Below, in pieces: positions 1 to 11,347 of a stretch of DNA of 62,000 bases (positions are counted from its first letter, which is position 1; each line of letters starts with the position of its first letter). The position numbers were made by a program, and so were the translations under genes. Below the pieces are notes generated by a model. It was not told the origin of the DNA and did not search any database. It worked only from the letters and a program-made list of their open reading frames with translations. This DNA comes from Cryptomeria japonica (lineage: Eukaryota; Streptophyta; Pinopsida; Cupressales; Cupressaceae), in assembly GCF_030272615.1 (NCBI RefSeq), contig NC_081411.1, positions 824,286,397-824,348,396 of the forward strand, in the 5' to 3' direction.

Positions 1-1508
1 ATGAGAGAAAGAAGTCTGGTTCATCTCTTTCCAGACATGTCGGTAGCTGAAATCACAGAACATCTAACAAACTACCACAAACGCTTCCAGATCAAACAAA
101 GAGCTTTAAAATTGATGAATGGACTCTACTTAGATGTAGAGAATGCAACAAAAGAAAAGTGGTAGGAAATATTTCGCATGAAGGATGCCGGTGAACAAGC
201 TGAAATAGAAATTGTTGATGTCACCGAGCAAGACCCTGTAGACACCATTCAAATAGATGAAGATATCATGGATATAGAGGCACTAGAACAGGAAATGATA
301 GAAGGCAATGCATATGCAAAACTTGTTTCTAGTGAATCAGTTTTGGAACAAGTTTAGCCTTATCCACTGGTCAAGCAACCTATCTCAACCGAAGCCCCAC
401 AAGATACAAAACAAGCAAAAGAGGATGACAAGACTACAACAGGAGAAGGTACTTCTCAAGCAACCGAGGAAGAGCCCTCTCAAGCACCTTCCAGCACTGA
501 AACTGTTGCAACGGAGACAAAAAGTACCAAGACACCAAAGGACTCTATAGAGGCTAACAAAACCAATCAAAGTGTTGCCTCTACCGAGCAACCTACCGAG
601 GGTCAAAAAGCCTCACAAGCCCTTGTCTTAGTTCCTTCAGTGAAAGGTAAAGAAGAGAAGATGAAAAACCAATAGTTTTGCCCAATGTTGACATATCAAA
701 ATTAAAAGGGCAAGCACTCATTGATTTCAGTGAATTGTGCAAAGCAAAGGCCGAACAAGAGAAGCAAATGGCCATTCAAAAGAAAAATAAAGTACTTCAG
801 AAGGTGAAAGCACTCTTACTAGATATGCTACTTGAAGCTACAATATCAACAGATGCAGCCATCCACATTCAACTGGATGAACCCCTAACTAAGATAGAAA
901 CATCTGGAGTAGATGCATTGGAATATTTGAGCAAGCTAAAAGACAAAGAGCTCACTGCCAAAATGATAGAAGAGGTATAGAAAGCCATAGCTATTGGCAA
1001 AGTAAAACTTGTCAAATTTATTGCTAAGTTGACTCCTCAACTTAAGCACATTCTTTATTTATTTCAAAAACTTTGCAAATTTTCTTTATTCATTAAAGAC
1101 ATTAAGAATAAAATAGAGGCAATTGAGAAAGAGATCACCGATCTCTCAAGCAAGTTGACCACAGAGCCAAATTCAGTTCAGAATTTTTACACAAAGCTAC
1201 AACAACTCATGGCTCAATAATTGGACCTACGAAATGAAGAACACAAGATCAGGATGGACATAATGACACTTCAGACATTATTTCTTCCTCATCTTTCATC
1301 TGTCCAAGACTAGATCAACTGAGCCACCTCCCTATCTACTACACAAGAGGGAAGTATATTAGATGGCTTAATTTCTTTACTGGATGATATTCAAGTGCAA
1401 AATTCTTTAATGGATAGTGTTAAGAATGGCCTCTCTATCACTCTCACCGAAGCATAGACCAAGTACAAATCCATTCTTGATCAGTTACCACCCCCGAATG
1501 GTAATTAA
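1..1508 (+). pseudogene. Degenerate coiled-coil ORF in the env-like (ORF3) position
   Basis: A lysine-, glutamate- and glutamine-rich protein of about 500 codons is read from the window edge, with its N-terminus possibly missing. It holds a Thr/Glu/Gln-rich middle (repeated TEQ, TEE) and a predicted coiled-coil C-terminal third. In-frame stops are TAG 163-165, TAG 355-357, TAG 978-980, TAA 1218-1220, TAG 1311-1313, TGA 1320-1322 and TAG 1455-1457. One frameshift near 640-675 moves the reading from frame 1 to frame 3; the last stop is TAA 1506-1508. Most stops would be Gln codons after one C-to-T change. Its place between pol and the polypurine tracts is where Sireviruses carry an env-like ORF, and coiled coils are known in those proteins. 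I do not recognise a named domain, so the env-like label is positional inference. Confidence 0.5.
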
Positions 1509-1524
1509 GTTTTGATGTTTATCG

Positions 1525-1846
1525 AAAAGGGGGAGTAATATGTTATAGTTTAGGGGGAGTGTAGCATTCAAACAAACAAAATATAGTATACAGGGGGAGT
1601 ATATAGAGAAGAGTGAGTAGAGTATACAAAACAAAACTGAATAGAGTAGTACATAATAGATCACCAAGCATGCAAAATCAAGAGTTTTGTACAATATATT
1701 GATAAGGGGAGTACATCCAGATATATTATATTATTGACTATTGTATATATTGTCAGTATAGTCAAATTTTGCAAGTATATAGATTTTTGAGTTATAACTT
1801 TGAAAGTAGTTTTTGTCAAACATCTCAACTAATGTCAAAAGGGGAG
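1525..1846 (+). repeat. Multiple polypurine tracts before the 3' LTR
   Basis: Five purine tracts related to AAAGGGGGAG lie at 1525-1535, 1552-1559, 1592-1599, 1704-1711 and 1837-1846. The last is two bases from the LTR and is the likely plus-strand primer. Repeated tracts of this kind upstream of the 3' LTR are a described feature of Sireviruses. The 340 bases between the ORF and the LTR hold nothing else I can identify. Confidence 0.7.
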
Positions 1847-1848
1847 AT

Positions 1849-2995
1849 TGTTACTACTTATCAAGTTGCCATTAGTTTCATGTCAAAATTTATTCTATAT
1901 ACTCTAGTCAGTTAACTCTACTGAAATATTTAGTCAGTATGCACAGTCTAGTCAGTTACAGAAGAAAGTAGTCTTAGAACATAGTATACACCGAGTTGTC
2001 TACCGAGTATCATTCTATGTTTACCGAGCAACAAAGATGACACACTGAGTTGATATACATCGAGTGAAACAAGTTACTAGATTCATTGAACCTAGACATA
2101 CATATGAAAATGTGTTACAAGATTGAGGCACATCTAACCGTTATCAAATTGGAAATTGCACTTAAAGATTGTGTATGATTTTGATGACATCTAACCAATG
2201 AAATAACTTGCATGGTTATTCATTCGATAAAACATGTTTGTAAGATCAAAGCAATGAATCAGATCACCGTCATAAGAGATCTATAAATAAAACATATATT
2301 GAGATCAGAAAAATACATGCAGAAAGGGAAATACATGCATTATGACTATTACAGAGATATAGAGGTCACTGAGAAGGTCTTCAAAGAACAGTCAAAGAAC
2401 AGAGTAAACAGAAGGGCTTACTGAGTTACTATATGGGTTACCAAGGTATGCTATAAGCAAGGTAACTTATTCTGAGCACATAGAATTTACTATAACATTT
2501 CATATGTAAAGTTGTAGATATTTGTAATAATTTCATTGTAATATTTTGAGTTATAGAGAAACCTTTAATAGGTTAAAAGACTCTAACCGAGTCTATAAAT
2601 TATAAAGCCTCTAACTAGGTGCAACATTTAGATTAAGTGTTGTGAAATCCTTTACCAAGGTAGATCTAACAAATCTTGATACTCCTAACAGGGTAAGCTA
2701 TTAGAAATAGCTAAACATGTAGCTCTAACTAAGCATCTTTATTATTGCAGTAGTGAAGTTGTGGGTGCCATCCCCACCACAATTTTTCTCTTTAACCAAG
2801 AGTTTCTGCGTAACCAAAATATATGTGTTATGGAGTGAATCATGTATGATTGTTATCTATTTGTTTTAGCTTTATATTATGTTACTGCACTATTCGGTTT
2901 ATGCATAATAGTGAAGTTATTATTGAAGAAAAGTTTTGGAGTACTGATTCACCCCTCCCCTCTTAGAACATTAGCTTTCCATATTGGGCCTAACA
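1849..2995 (+). repeat. 3' LTR of copia element D
   Basis: The repeat begins TGTTACTACTT directly after AGGGGAGAT and ends with CCTAACA, 1,147 bp. It contains several ACCGAG motifs (around 1990-2060), perhaps decayed versions of the ACCGGT palindromes in the other copia LTRs, and the C-rich GATTCACCCC signature at about 2947. No second copy lies in the window, so the ends rest on the terminal dinucleotides and context. Confidence 0.7.
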
Positions 2996-5835
2996 CAGAG
3001 GTGCGGGAGAAGGTGGGAAATCAATGATAGGGCTAGTAGATGGAGGCTATGCAGGAGAAGAAGCAATCATCAGGGTTGAGGACTTACATTGATGGTATTG
3101 TCCTACCAGTTGGCCTTTCAATTTAGAAATAATGCTATCTCAGCTCATTACCTCTCCTTTGGCATCATTGTAAGCTTTTAATACTGTCTCTAACTTAGCT
3201 TGAAGATATGCCCTTTCCTTTGCTTCTTTCTCTGCCACTACAACACTGAATTTTGTAGTTTCCAAGACTATTCTAGCAGCCTCCACCACTCCTATATTTT
3301 ATAATCTCTCTACTATCATACCTCCAAGGTAACTGGACTCTAGGGTATCCTTTCTCTTTTTATTTTCATCTCTTTTCAGAGACCACATGACCAGGGCAAC
3401 ATCATCCTTATTGAAGGTTACTCCTTCCATAGGCTTGGTCTCTTTTATGACTGCCTCTAAAACCAAGGCATCTGCTATATCCCACTCAGGGAGGATGAGA
3501 ACACCAGCCTTTGCTACCATTTCCCTTCCTTGCTTAGGAGTGATGGTCTTAAACTCAGTGACCATTTCTTGTTTTATTTCTTCCTCCACCACAACTGCAT
3601 CCTTGTGGGGCTGCTCGTTCTTCCTCTTCTCACATCTAGCATTGAACTTATCAATATTTTGCTTCCACACAAATTGCATGAAAGCTCCTGAGGTAACAAA
3701 GTTTCTATTAGCTAAGAATTCTTCACTGGCCTATTTAATGGCAGGATCCAGTTCCTGGCATTTGAACTCATTTGTGGTTATGTTCGTCTTAGCATCTTTT
3801 GGCTCCTTACGTATCCCATCTTCTATTTCATCATATGTATAGGCGATCTCTCCGAGAATCCCTAATTGCAACATTTTCTCAGCTACTACCTACTCATCTC
3901 CTATATGAATGGGGGATTGAGATGGGGAATATAGGGGCTCATTAGTTTGCACTTCCTTTCCCACCCTTTTCTTTTTTGGGGAATCCTAAATATCAATGAC
4001 ATCTTTTATTTTCCTCTTTGCTCTTGAAGTAAAAGGCTCCCCTATTATTAGCACTAACACACCGTACTTGAATTTTCTATGTAGTACATAATCACCAGGA
4101 GGGATTGCTTTAGTAGATGTAGACCTAGTTAGAACTAGTCTTTCCTTCTCAGGGTTATTTTTAATCACTGCTTCCCTCTTCTCCTTTAATGTTTGCATTA
4201 CATCCTCAAAGAAAAGAATTAGGAAATTGCATTTTCCTCAAAGGGGTGAAAATTGGACAAAGGGTCATAGCTGCTGTCAAATTGGTGCACAAAATCAAGA
4301 GCCTTCTTGTAGGCCACCCATTTCTCTTTCCTCGACTCCTACTCATCCAAATCAAACTCATTTCTGATGAGGTCTTTAGGGAATTGGAATTGGTGAGGTC
4401 TGCCTTTGCATACTGCCCTTTTCGTAAACATACCATTAAAGAAGTCTTTAGGGTCGGAAAACCTTGACACTGTAGTGGATAGCAGATATGGTTGAAAGAA
4501 CTCCTCAAAACACTTCCACCCACCCTTAGTAATTACAAATTGATGTGCTATTGTCACTGTTGAGAAAATAGTCCCTTTTCCTCTATTGGATAGCTTCACC
4601 TCTTGTACACCCCTAATCTTCCTAATGATCTCTGCAATTCCTATTTTCAATGGGACCTAATATGGTAACAAAAATGGAGTGCCTCTAAAACTATACACTC
4701 TAAAAACTATGGAAACAGGGTACAAGTATATGTCACCCCAATTGTGGACAATTTTGATTTCTTCAGCAAAATCCTTAGGCCTAAGAAACTCCAAAAGATC
4801 TTTAGGGACCCTTGGATTCTCTGAGCATAAGAGAATTCTGATTTTGGATGCAAAGCACTTATCAAACTTTAGGTAGCTAGCATCTTCCCTATCCCATGAC
4901 AACACTATGCTCCATAGTTGAACTGACATTTTCTCCCCGTCCTTTTCCTTCACTAGATCCATTTCATTGGCAAAGTAGTCACCACCCTTGAATAGAAAAA
5001 GATGCATGAGAAGGGAGTACCATCCAAAAGGCCTATCCACCTTACCATTCTTTATCCCTATCAAGCCTTCATGGATTGCATCAATAATATAGGGGGCATA
5101 ATCAAATGTTACTGCCAGAGAAGGATTTAAAATTTGAGCTATCATTAACATGTAATGAGTTGGCATGTTCACTTTAGCATCCTCTCCAAAAATCTAGTAG
5201 AGTGACGAGTATAATCCTTTATCTCTAAGAGTGAACCAATTTACAGAAAAAGGCTCCATTGTATTAGGTCCTACAATAGTCAATCCTCCTATTTTGACAA
5301 AAAATTCTGTAAGAGGCCCATTCATGAGATGATTCCTCTATGCACTGTAGACTTGAGCAAATGATTCAAAATTAATGGGCTCTAAATAATTGGACACCTC
5401 AGTGAGTCCAAATGTGTTTCTTAACTCATCATCATTAACTTCAATGAGGGTTTTTCCATTTACATCCCTAACACTTTTGGTGAGAGGGTCATAATTGTGT
5501 GCAATCTGAGTTAGGAGATCCACATCCATGAAAACTCCAAGGACCACCAATTTACCTACATCCAACTCCCAAATATTGTTCATTGGGGCGGGGGAGTGTC
5601 TCATACCAAATCCAACCTTGAATAGACCTAAACCAAATAACCCTATCTGTGGATCTCTCAGCCAATTGCCCTTGTCATACAATCCTTCTCCTATTCTCAA
5701 GTGAGGAGCCTTGGGCACTAATTCCTTAACTTTAGCTGCTACATTTGTGGACATAGACAATTGTTCTAGGAAGTCATCAAAAATTGCTCTCTCTTGGTAA
5801 TTAACCTTCCTTGTGAAGTCCCTTCTAGGTGCCAT
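2996..5835 (-). pseudogene. Large plant-transposon-type ORF, truncated by copia D
   Basis: The ATG at 5835-5833 opens with MAPRRDF and the reading is followed for about 940 codons to the copia junction at 2996. It stays in one frame from 5835 to about 4340, shifts near 4200, and carries several nonsense codons. Around residues 115-150 the pattern Y-DPL...R..NGKTL followed by a short Phe-rich helix also occurs in the ORF inside the LTRs of element B (Y-DPI...R.DNGKTL), so the two are probably distant relatives. The C-terminal part is Lys/Glu-rich. This pattern recalls the uncharacterised 'putative plant transposon protein' families (Transposase_32-like); that match needs a profile search. No enzymatic motif is visible. 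Confidence 0.55.
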
Positions 5836-6028
5836 CTCAATGATATGTAAGTATTTCAATTAATAATTAAAGCAATTCTTTAACAGAACAAAACCATAGT
5901 TCATCAATATTTCAAGTAACTAGTAAGCAAAATACAAGAAAACCTGTTTTTAGCCTGAAGAACTCTACTCTGCACCAGCTTTTCTACAACAACTCTTTGA
6001 AATGATACCTACATTCAATTGATGTGAG

Positions 6029-6039
6029 CATATATATGG
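6029..6039 (-). promoter_or_regulatory. TATA-like box upstream of the segment E ORF
   Basis: The minus strand reads CCATATATATGC about 195 bases upstream of the ATG at 5835. Position and sequence suit a plant TATA box for the long ORF or the LTR transcript. This is inference from sequence only. Confidence 0.35.
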
Positions 6040-6189
6040 AAATCGGGCTCTTAACTGTGACATTAACACCACATGCTTCGGCCATCACCTCAAAATTGAA
6101 TTCATGAATGATTTCAAAAATTTCGCTCCAACGGATCATAAAATGTCTGTGTTTCTATCACTTTGTTGTTTCACCATTTTGAGAAGCCT

Positions 6190-7060
6190 AAAATCCATGC
6201 ATCTTCCTCTAGCGAAAACATGCCAACCGTCAGATCCAGCGAAACTTGCACGACCTTTACTTTATTGACTATTCTTCATTCGACAATGGACTTAGATCTC
6301 TTTCACTATTTTGTGAAACCTAAACATCGTGTACATTCACCCAGAGAAACTACGTGAGCCGTCCGATCAAAAATAACTTGATCAGTGTTTATCCTATCCT
6401 GTGACTGGTAGTTTACCCCACTAACCATGCACCAAGCATTTAAGGCTAACGGTCTTCATTGTTTTGTGAACAGTAATTACCCTACATCTTTGGTTTGCAA
6501 AATGGTGCCCACCGTCGAATCATCCTTGAGATACCTACCTTTTAACAAACTTAACCCAATGGAAGTGGGCCCTCTGACTTAGCACCATCCAACCTAGCAA
6601 TTGACTGGTAAAGGAAACCAACGTGTCAATCACTTATTTGTCAAAAAATTTCCACGGGATCCACTTCAGGAATGCCACGTGCATCTGACAAGTTGCCTTT
6701 TCATCAATGGTCTGGTCCATCTATTCTGCCATGACACCGACCAAGTGGTTGCCATGTCACTTCGCTATTTCATGAATGGTAACTCTCGGTCACCTTAGGG
6801 TTGCAAAATGGCACTGACCATCCGATCAAAAAGAACTTGATTGGCCTTTATTTTCAATCTTCACTACCTCATGGATCAAGTTTCCTTTTCGCCATTTCGT
6901 GAAGCCTAAAAATTGTGCACCTTTGTCTTGCAAAATAGCGTGAGCCATCCAATCAAAGAGAACTTGATCGGTATTTACCTTAGTTAAGACCTGGATGTCG
7001 GACCCACTTCCGCCTTTCGCCACTTCATGAATGGTAATTCACGGGCATCTTTGAACTGTG
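6190..7060. repeat. Degenerate direct-repeat array upstream of the segment E ORF
   Basis: A composite phrase recurs in altered form, roughly GCAAAATGGC, then a CCGTCCGATCAAA-like piece, then GAACTTGATCGGT followed by TTTACC. Copies are visible near 6220, 6355, 6490, 6805 and 6930, spaced about 130-310 bases apart. The stretch lies upstream of the minus-strand ORF, where the U3 promoter of a long LTR would be. The remaining bases of 5836-7414 hold no gene I can support. Confidence 0.5.
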
Positions 7061-7414
7061 AATTCACGCATTCCTTTATACTAAAAAGAACCTGTGTGAT
7101 GGTTAGGAGGCCCAATTAAAAATTAAGAACTTTAGGAAAGGCTTAGAGAAAATAAAGCGCTGCTAGACCCGCCTAGGAAGAAATAAAAAGGGGGGGACAC
7201 TTCTCATGACAGATGGACCCTTCTTTAAGTGATAAAAGTAACATGGAATTAGAATGAAAGGGTTTTTCTTAGACACTGGAAGGGTTAAAACTCGAACCTT
7301 AAACCCTCTTTGGACCTAAAACAATCAGAGGTAACAAGGCCATACCAGACTCAATTTTTTAGACTTTTAGCCAATTATGGGACAAGAATACCCATTTTTT
7401 AAATAGTGATAACA

Positions 7415-7523
7415 GGTCGATTTGTTATGGTTTTAATATTCATGATTATATCTGTCTAACCATGCATGTAATGACTTGATTGAAGTGTTGTACTTACAGA
7501 TACAGGTCCACTTTTCACACACA
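7415..7523 (+). repeat. 3' end of the 5' LTR of A-Tat
   Basis: About 109 bases closely match 45897-46006, the end of the 3' LTR, with only a handful of differences by eye. Both end in TTTTCACACACA. Matching stops at 7414/7415, where segment E begins, so the rest of this LTR is displaced or lost. Confidence 0.75.
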
Positions 7524-7529
7524 TATTTC

Positions 7530-7546
7530 TGGCACCTGCCGTGGGG
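7530..7546 (+). promoter_or_regulatory. Probable primer-binding site of A-Tat
   Basis: TGGCACCTGCCGTGGGG lies six bases after the LTR end. It is a variant of the TGGCGCC...GGGG block that sits next to the 5' LTR in many plant Tat and Athila elements. Element B has the same six-base spacing to its own TGGCGAC...GGGG block, which supports both calls. The priming tRNA cannot be named with confidence. Confidence 0.6.
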
Positions 7547-9691
7547 CAGAAAATTACATTTCGGCCTCAAAATCATACTTTTTTATCCTACAGGTTTCGT
7601 CTGTACAGTCTCTGCGAAATATCATACAAGCAGTTTCATTGCATCGTATGACATTATATTGATGCCTGCAATTTATCGTATGACACAATATTATATCCTA
7701 TTAATTGTCATACGAATCAGAATATGGACTCGTACGACATACTGGTTCTGTTATATTCTATCATTTTATATTGATTTTTGACTCGTACAACATACTGCTT
7801 ATGCTATATTTTGTCATTCTGTATTGATTTCTGACTCGTACGATAAATCATTTCTGTTGTTCCATTTTATAAAGATTGTCGTACGATTCTATTTTCTGTT
7901 AGATTAAAAGCAAATTACTTTTCAGGATTTTTTGCTTGAATTAAATTTTGCTCACACTAATGCTAACCCTGAATTGTCTTCTGTCTACCGGATATTTTCA
8001 CAGCCTAACCAGTTTCTTGCAGGATGCTTGTCAAAAAATTTATCAATCAAACATACACTTGTCAATGAATAAAACCAACATGATTACTGATGCGTTGTTT
8101 TTACAGGTTGCCTAAAGAGAAAATCGACCAAATATCGTGTATTCTTTAAATTCATTTTTAGGCACTTAAATTGCTATCTGGTTAATGAACAAATCTGTCT
8201 TTTGTGTTTTTATAAAAATCTAAAGAGTAGGAGAGTATGTTCTTGTCTTTTACAGACAATTAGAAATCTAGACCCTTGAGGTTTTTTCTAAAATTGAGAT
8301 TTGTGTACCTTTAGCGGGCCTGTCACAGTGGGAAAAAGTAATCACCTTGTGAGAATGACCCAAGTGAGTACAACTGGACCTGAGCATTCCAACTCACTAT
8401 AATAAATAGGCCTCTGGTGATTAAAGTCTTAGAGGATGGGATTATTTGAGTTTTCTCTTTGAGATATCTCATATTGAACATTTTGTAGGGCCTCACGATC
8501 TCAATCACGTTTACGTGACTACAACTTGTTCTGGTACATTGTTGGGCTATAGGCCTTAATCATGCTTGTGTGACTTCAAGGGGTAATTTCAAATGGAATT
8601 CCAGACTAAGAACTATAAATTAGAAGCTACCCGATTCACCTCCAAAAGGTAAATAATCTTTGTGCAAGAGAGCTAGTAACTCTCCCAAGACACTTGCCAT
8701 ATCGTGCCCCCATTAGCATTTGGAGTTGGCTAATATGGTATTGAGAATCCATTGCATGAGACTCAATGGTCATATTTTGATTAGCTATTGGGTGTGTACC
8801 TAAGTCAACAAGCAAAGGTTTTCTTCTCTAAGCCAACTTCCATAGGGTTTGCATGTTGTGATTGGAGTTACTATTCATACTACGTGTTTTCTATGTTTTC
8901 ATCCCTCAAGTTAAAACTAGAGAAAACAAATCAACAAACTCAGTGATCAAAACTCTATCTGTGTCACAAGATAGTCTATCCTGGTCAAAGATCAATCCAT
9001 TTCATAATTGGTTATACTTAGCTGTCATACTCAGCAATCGAAAAAACTCAGAATTATTAGTCCCTACTCTATGAATAGTCGTACGAGCCTAATAAATTGT
9101 CATCCTACACCATATCTTGTGTCATACAAGTCTAATAAATTGTCATCCTAAGCTCAATCCTCTATCATATAAAACCCATCAGTCTATCGCTTAAAGCTAA
9201 ATCCTATGTCGTATGAGACAGAACTGAACAAAATCATTTGTCATTTGGGACCTACCCATTTGTCATATGATACTAGGCAGCAACTCGTACGAAACATAAC
9301 TGTTGTCATCCTGAACATGTTATACTATCGTACAATCTCAAAAATACAGTCGTACGAGTCTCTGATTTTGCTAGTCCAGAACAATCAAACCTGTCCAAAA
9401 TAGTCTACAACGAGTCTAAAACTGGTTATCATCCTCCTGAGAATAAACAATCTTGATAGTGTACCTTTGTAGTTGCGTTGCATGATTTTGTTGATCATCT
9501 CTCAGTTAGTTCAAACAAACATCTTATCAAACCTAAGTTAACTTAGATAACGTCTTACACAGGATAGATCATTCCTGAAAACAGACCAGATCTTAAGTTA
9601 CTTCTCTCAATCACTACGTTAAACGAACTACTAGTTACAATTTGATCTTGACTTCTGCAACACATCTTGCTCTTGAACCTATCAGTTATAA
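7547..9691 (+). other. Untranslated leader of A-Tat with repeated TCGTACGA-type motifs
   Basis: No convincing coding region is seen in these 2.1 kb. Two stretches (about 7630-7880 and 9065-9370) carry many copies of TCGTACGA, TCGTATGACA, GTCATACGA and relatives. The core is a perfect 8-base palindrome. Leaders of this length are normal for Tat elements. The same motif family reappears in the PMD intron (about 43500-43690), which supports these regions being one element. Confidence 0.55.
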
Positions 9692-11347
9692 ATGCCTGTT
9701 CAAACCATAAACTCTCATAGAAAAATAGACAAAGCAAAAGAAACACCCTTTTCGACCAATGACAATCCATTCTACAAAGATAACCCTTTTCACAATAAAC
9801 CATCCTCATCACAGATACCAGTTTATGATTTACCAATCTTTGGTCAGCCCCTATCTCCCACCATGTCTGGAGAAAGGCAAGAAAGAGAAGCTAGTAAATG
9901 AGATACTCACAATGATTTCAGAAATCATGCCACTGACTAGGAAAAAAGAAGACTATTTCCTAGAATTAGCAAAGCAAGGTGCCAAACTCCCTACTGGTTA
10001 TAATGAGGAGGCCCATGTTGCTAAAGAGGAAGAGACACCATGGGGAAAAATAAACAAAAAAATGCAAGCATTACAAATTGCGGTCACAAAAATAGAAAAC
10101 AAAGATAAAACACTAAAACAATATTCTCTAGACACAATATGCCCATTCCCATTTGACAAAAACCTTTACATGTCTCCATTTCCTTCACGAGTTGAGATCC
10201 CAAAATTTGACAAGTATGATGGTACCTCAGATCCTCAAGATCATGTTAGAGAGCTTTGTGCCACTTGTATGGAGTTCATGCATGATCAAATGTACCTCAT
10301 GAACCTTTTCCCAAGGAGTTTAGGGGGTCAAGCCATGGAATGGTTCTCAAGTCTACCCAAAGGGATAAAGAAGTTTGAAGAACTAATCCAACTATTTTTG
10401 CAACAATACTCATACAACATTCGACATCCTATGACTATGATAGATCTTTTCAATACTAAACAGAAAACAGGGGAGCCTTTTCTCACTTTCCTTTAACGTT
10501 GGAGAAAGATGTTCTCTAGGTATCCATGACCTATCCCAGAATCTGAGAAATGGATATATTTGTCAATAACTTGGTCCCAGAATTGAAATATAGTATACAA
10601 ATGCAAGTACACCCATCATTTAACAAAATTGTAGATAATGCTATTCGGATAGAAGATGTGCTCATAAAGAAATGAGATATCTCACTTTGGAAGGAAACAC
10701 AACAAGGTTCTAGCTCTAAAGAAAAGAGTAAATACTGGAAATATGGCAAAGATAGCAACAAGAACGTCGTTAATGATGGAGTGATAGATATTGTCCAAGA
10801 AAAAACAAAATCCACAATATGTAACTTGGCCAGTGGCACACAAGCACTCAAGGCAGCTAAAACTGCAATAGAGAATCCCCCAAAGAAAACAAGAGAGTGG
10901 TTTAAAGACAAACCTTGGGTCTGAAAGACTAAGCGTGATTTTACTCCTCTAGATGAATCATATGAATCGGCTTTTAAAAATTTATTGGCAAATAATCTAA
11001 TAACATTGCCAGACAATTCTAGACCATACGACCCAAAAATTAGACCCAGATGGTGGAGAGAAAATGAATACTGGGACTATCATCGGAACAAGGGACATAA
11101 CATAAACAACTACATGAAACTCTGACATGAAATCCAAGATCTCATTGACGCAGGCAAGATCATTGTTGGAAATCACATGACTAATGCTGATCATAAGGCC
11201 TTCAAAGATCCCTTACCCAATTATGAACAAGGAGAATCCTCAAAATCCAAGGGAGGAGCTAGAGTCAATTATAACTACACTAACAATGATAATGTGATCA
11301 ACATGATTGAATCTGTTCAACCTGAATATTGCAATGTGATCATAGTC
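9692..11347 (+). pseudogene. gag: Gag of A-Tat
   Basis: This is the structural capsid protein of the retrotransposon, which packages element RNA in cytoplasmic particles. From the ATG at 9692 the reading moves from frame 2 to frame 3 near 9890 and back to frame 2 near 10550. The gypsy capsid core is clear at about 10190-10500: FDKYDGTSDPQDHV, then A-MEWFSSLP, then the F-QQY segment. A zinc-knuckle-like YHRNKGHNINNY stretch lies near 11080; in related elements such a stretch carries the C/H residues, here partly lost. Stops include TAA at about 10495 in the FLTFL.RWRK context and TGA near 10673. The region ends at TAG 11348-11350 before protease. Confidence 0.8.

Larger units (their letters stand above)
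1..2995 (+). mobile_element. Ty1/copia element D (Sirevirus type), 3' part
   Basis: This is the 3' end of a copia element whose gag-pol lies left of the window. The order seen is a long degenerate ORF, five AGGGGGAG-like polypurine tracts, then an LTR that starts TGTTAC right after the last tract and ends CCTAACA. The tracts and the C-rich GATTCACCCC motif near the LTR end are shared with the other three copia elements here. No primer-binding site follows the LTR, so it is the 3' one. The element appears inserted in the minus-strand ORF that resumes at 2996; CAGAG at 2996-3000 would be one target-duplication copy, but its partner is outside the window. Sirevirus assignment is from architecture, not from pol. 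Confidence 0.75.
2996..7414 (-). mobile_element. Segment E: probable right part of a very long LTR carrying an ORF
   Basis: Read on the minus strand, the segment starts TGTTATCAC at 7414. This resembles the TGTTACCAC start of the 4.9-kb LTR of element B. It runs through a repeat-rich upstream region, a TATA-like box and a long ORF, and is cut at 2996 by copia element D. The base after 7414 resumes a piece of the Tat LTR, so E seems to have inserted into that LTR; GGTCG (7415-7419) would be its target site. The second end is outside the window. LTR identity is inferred by analogy with element B; it could instead be the antisense gene region of another gypsy element. Confidence 0.45.

Noticed and set aside
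3387-3842. Plus-strand open frame of 151 codons opposite segment E
   Set aside because: It is antisense to the better-supported long minus-strand ORF, starts nowhere special and shows no domain.
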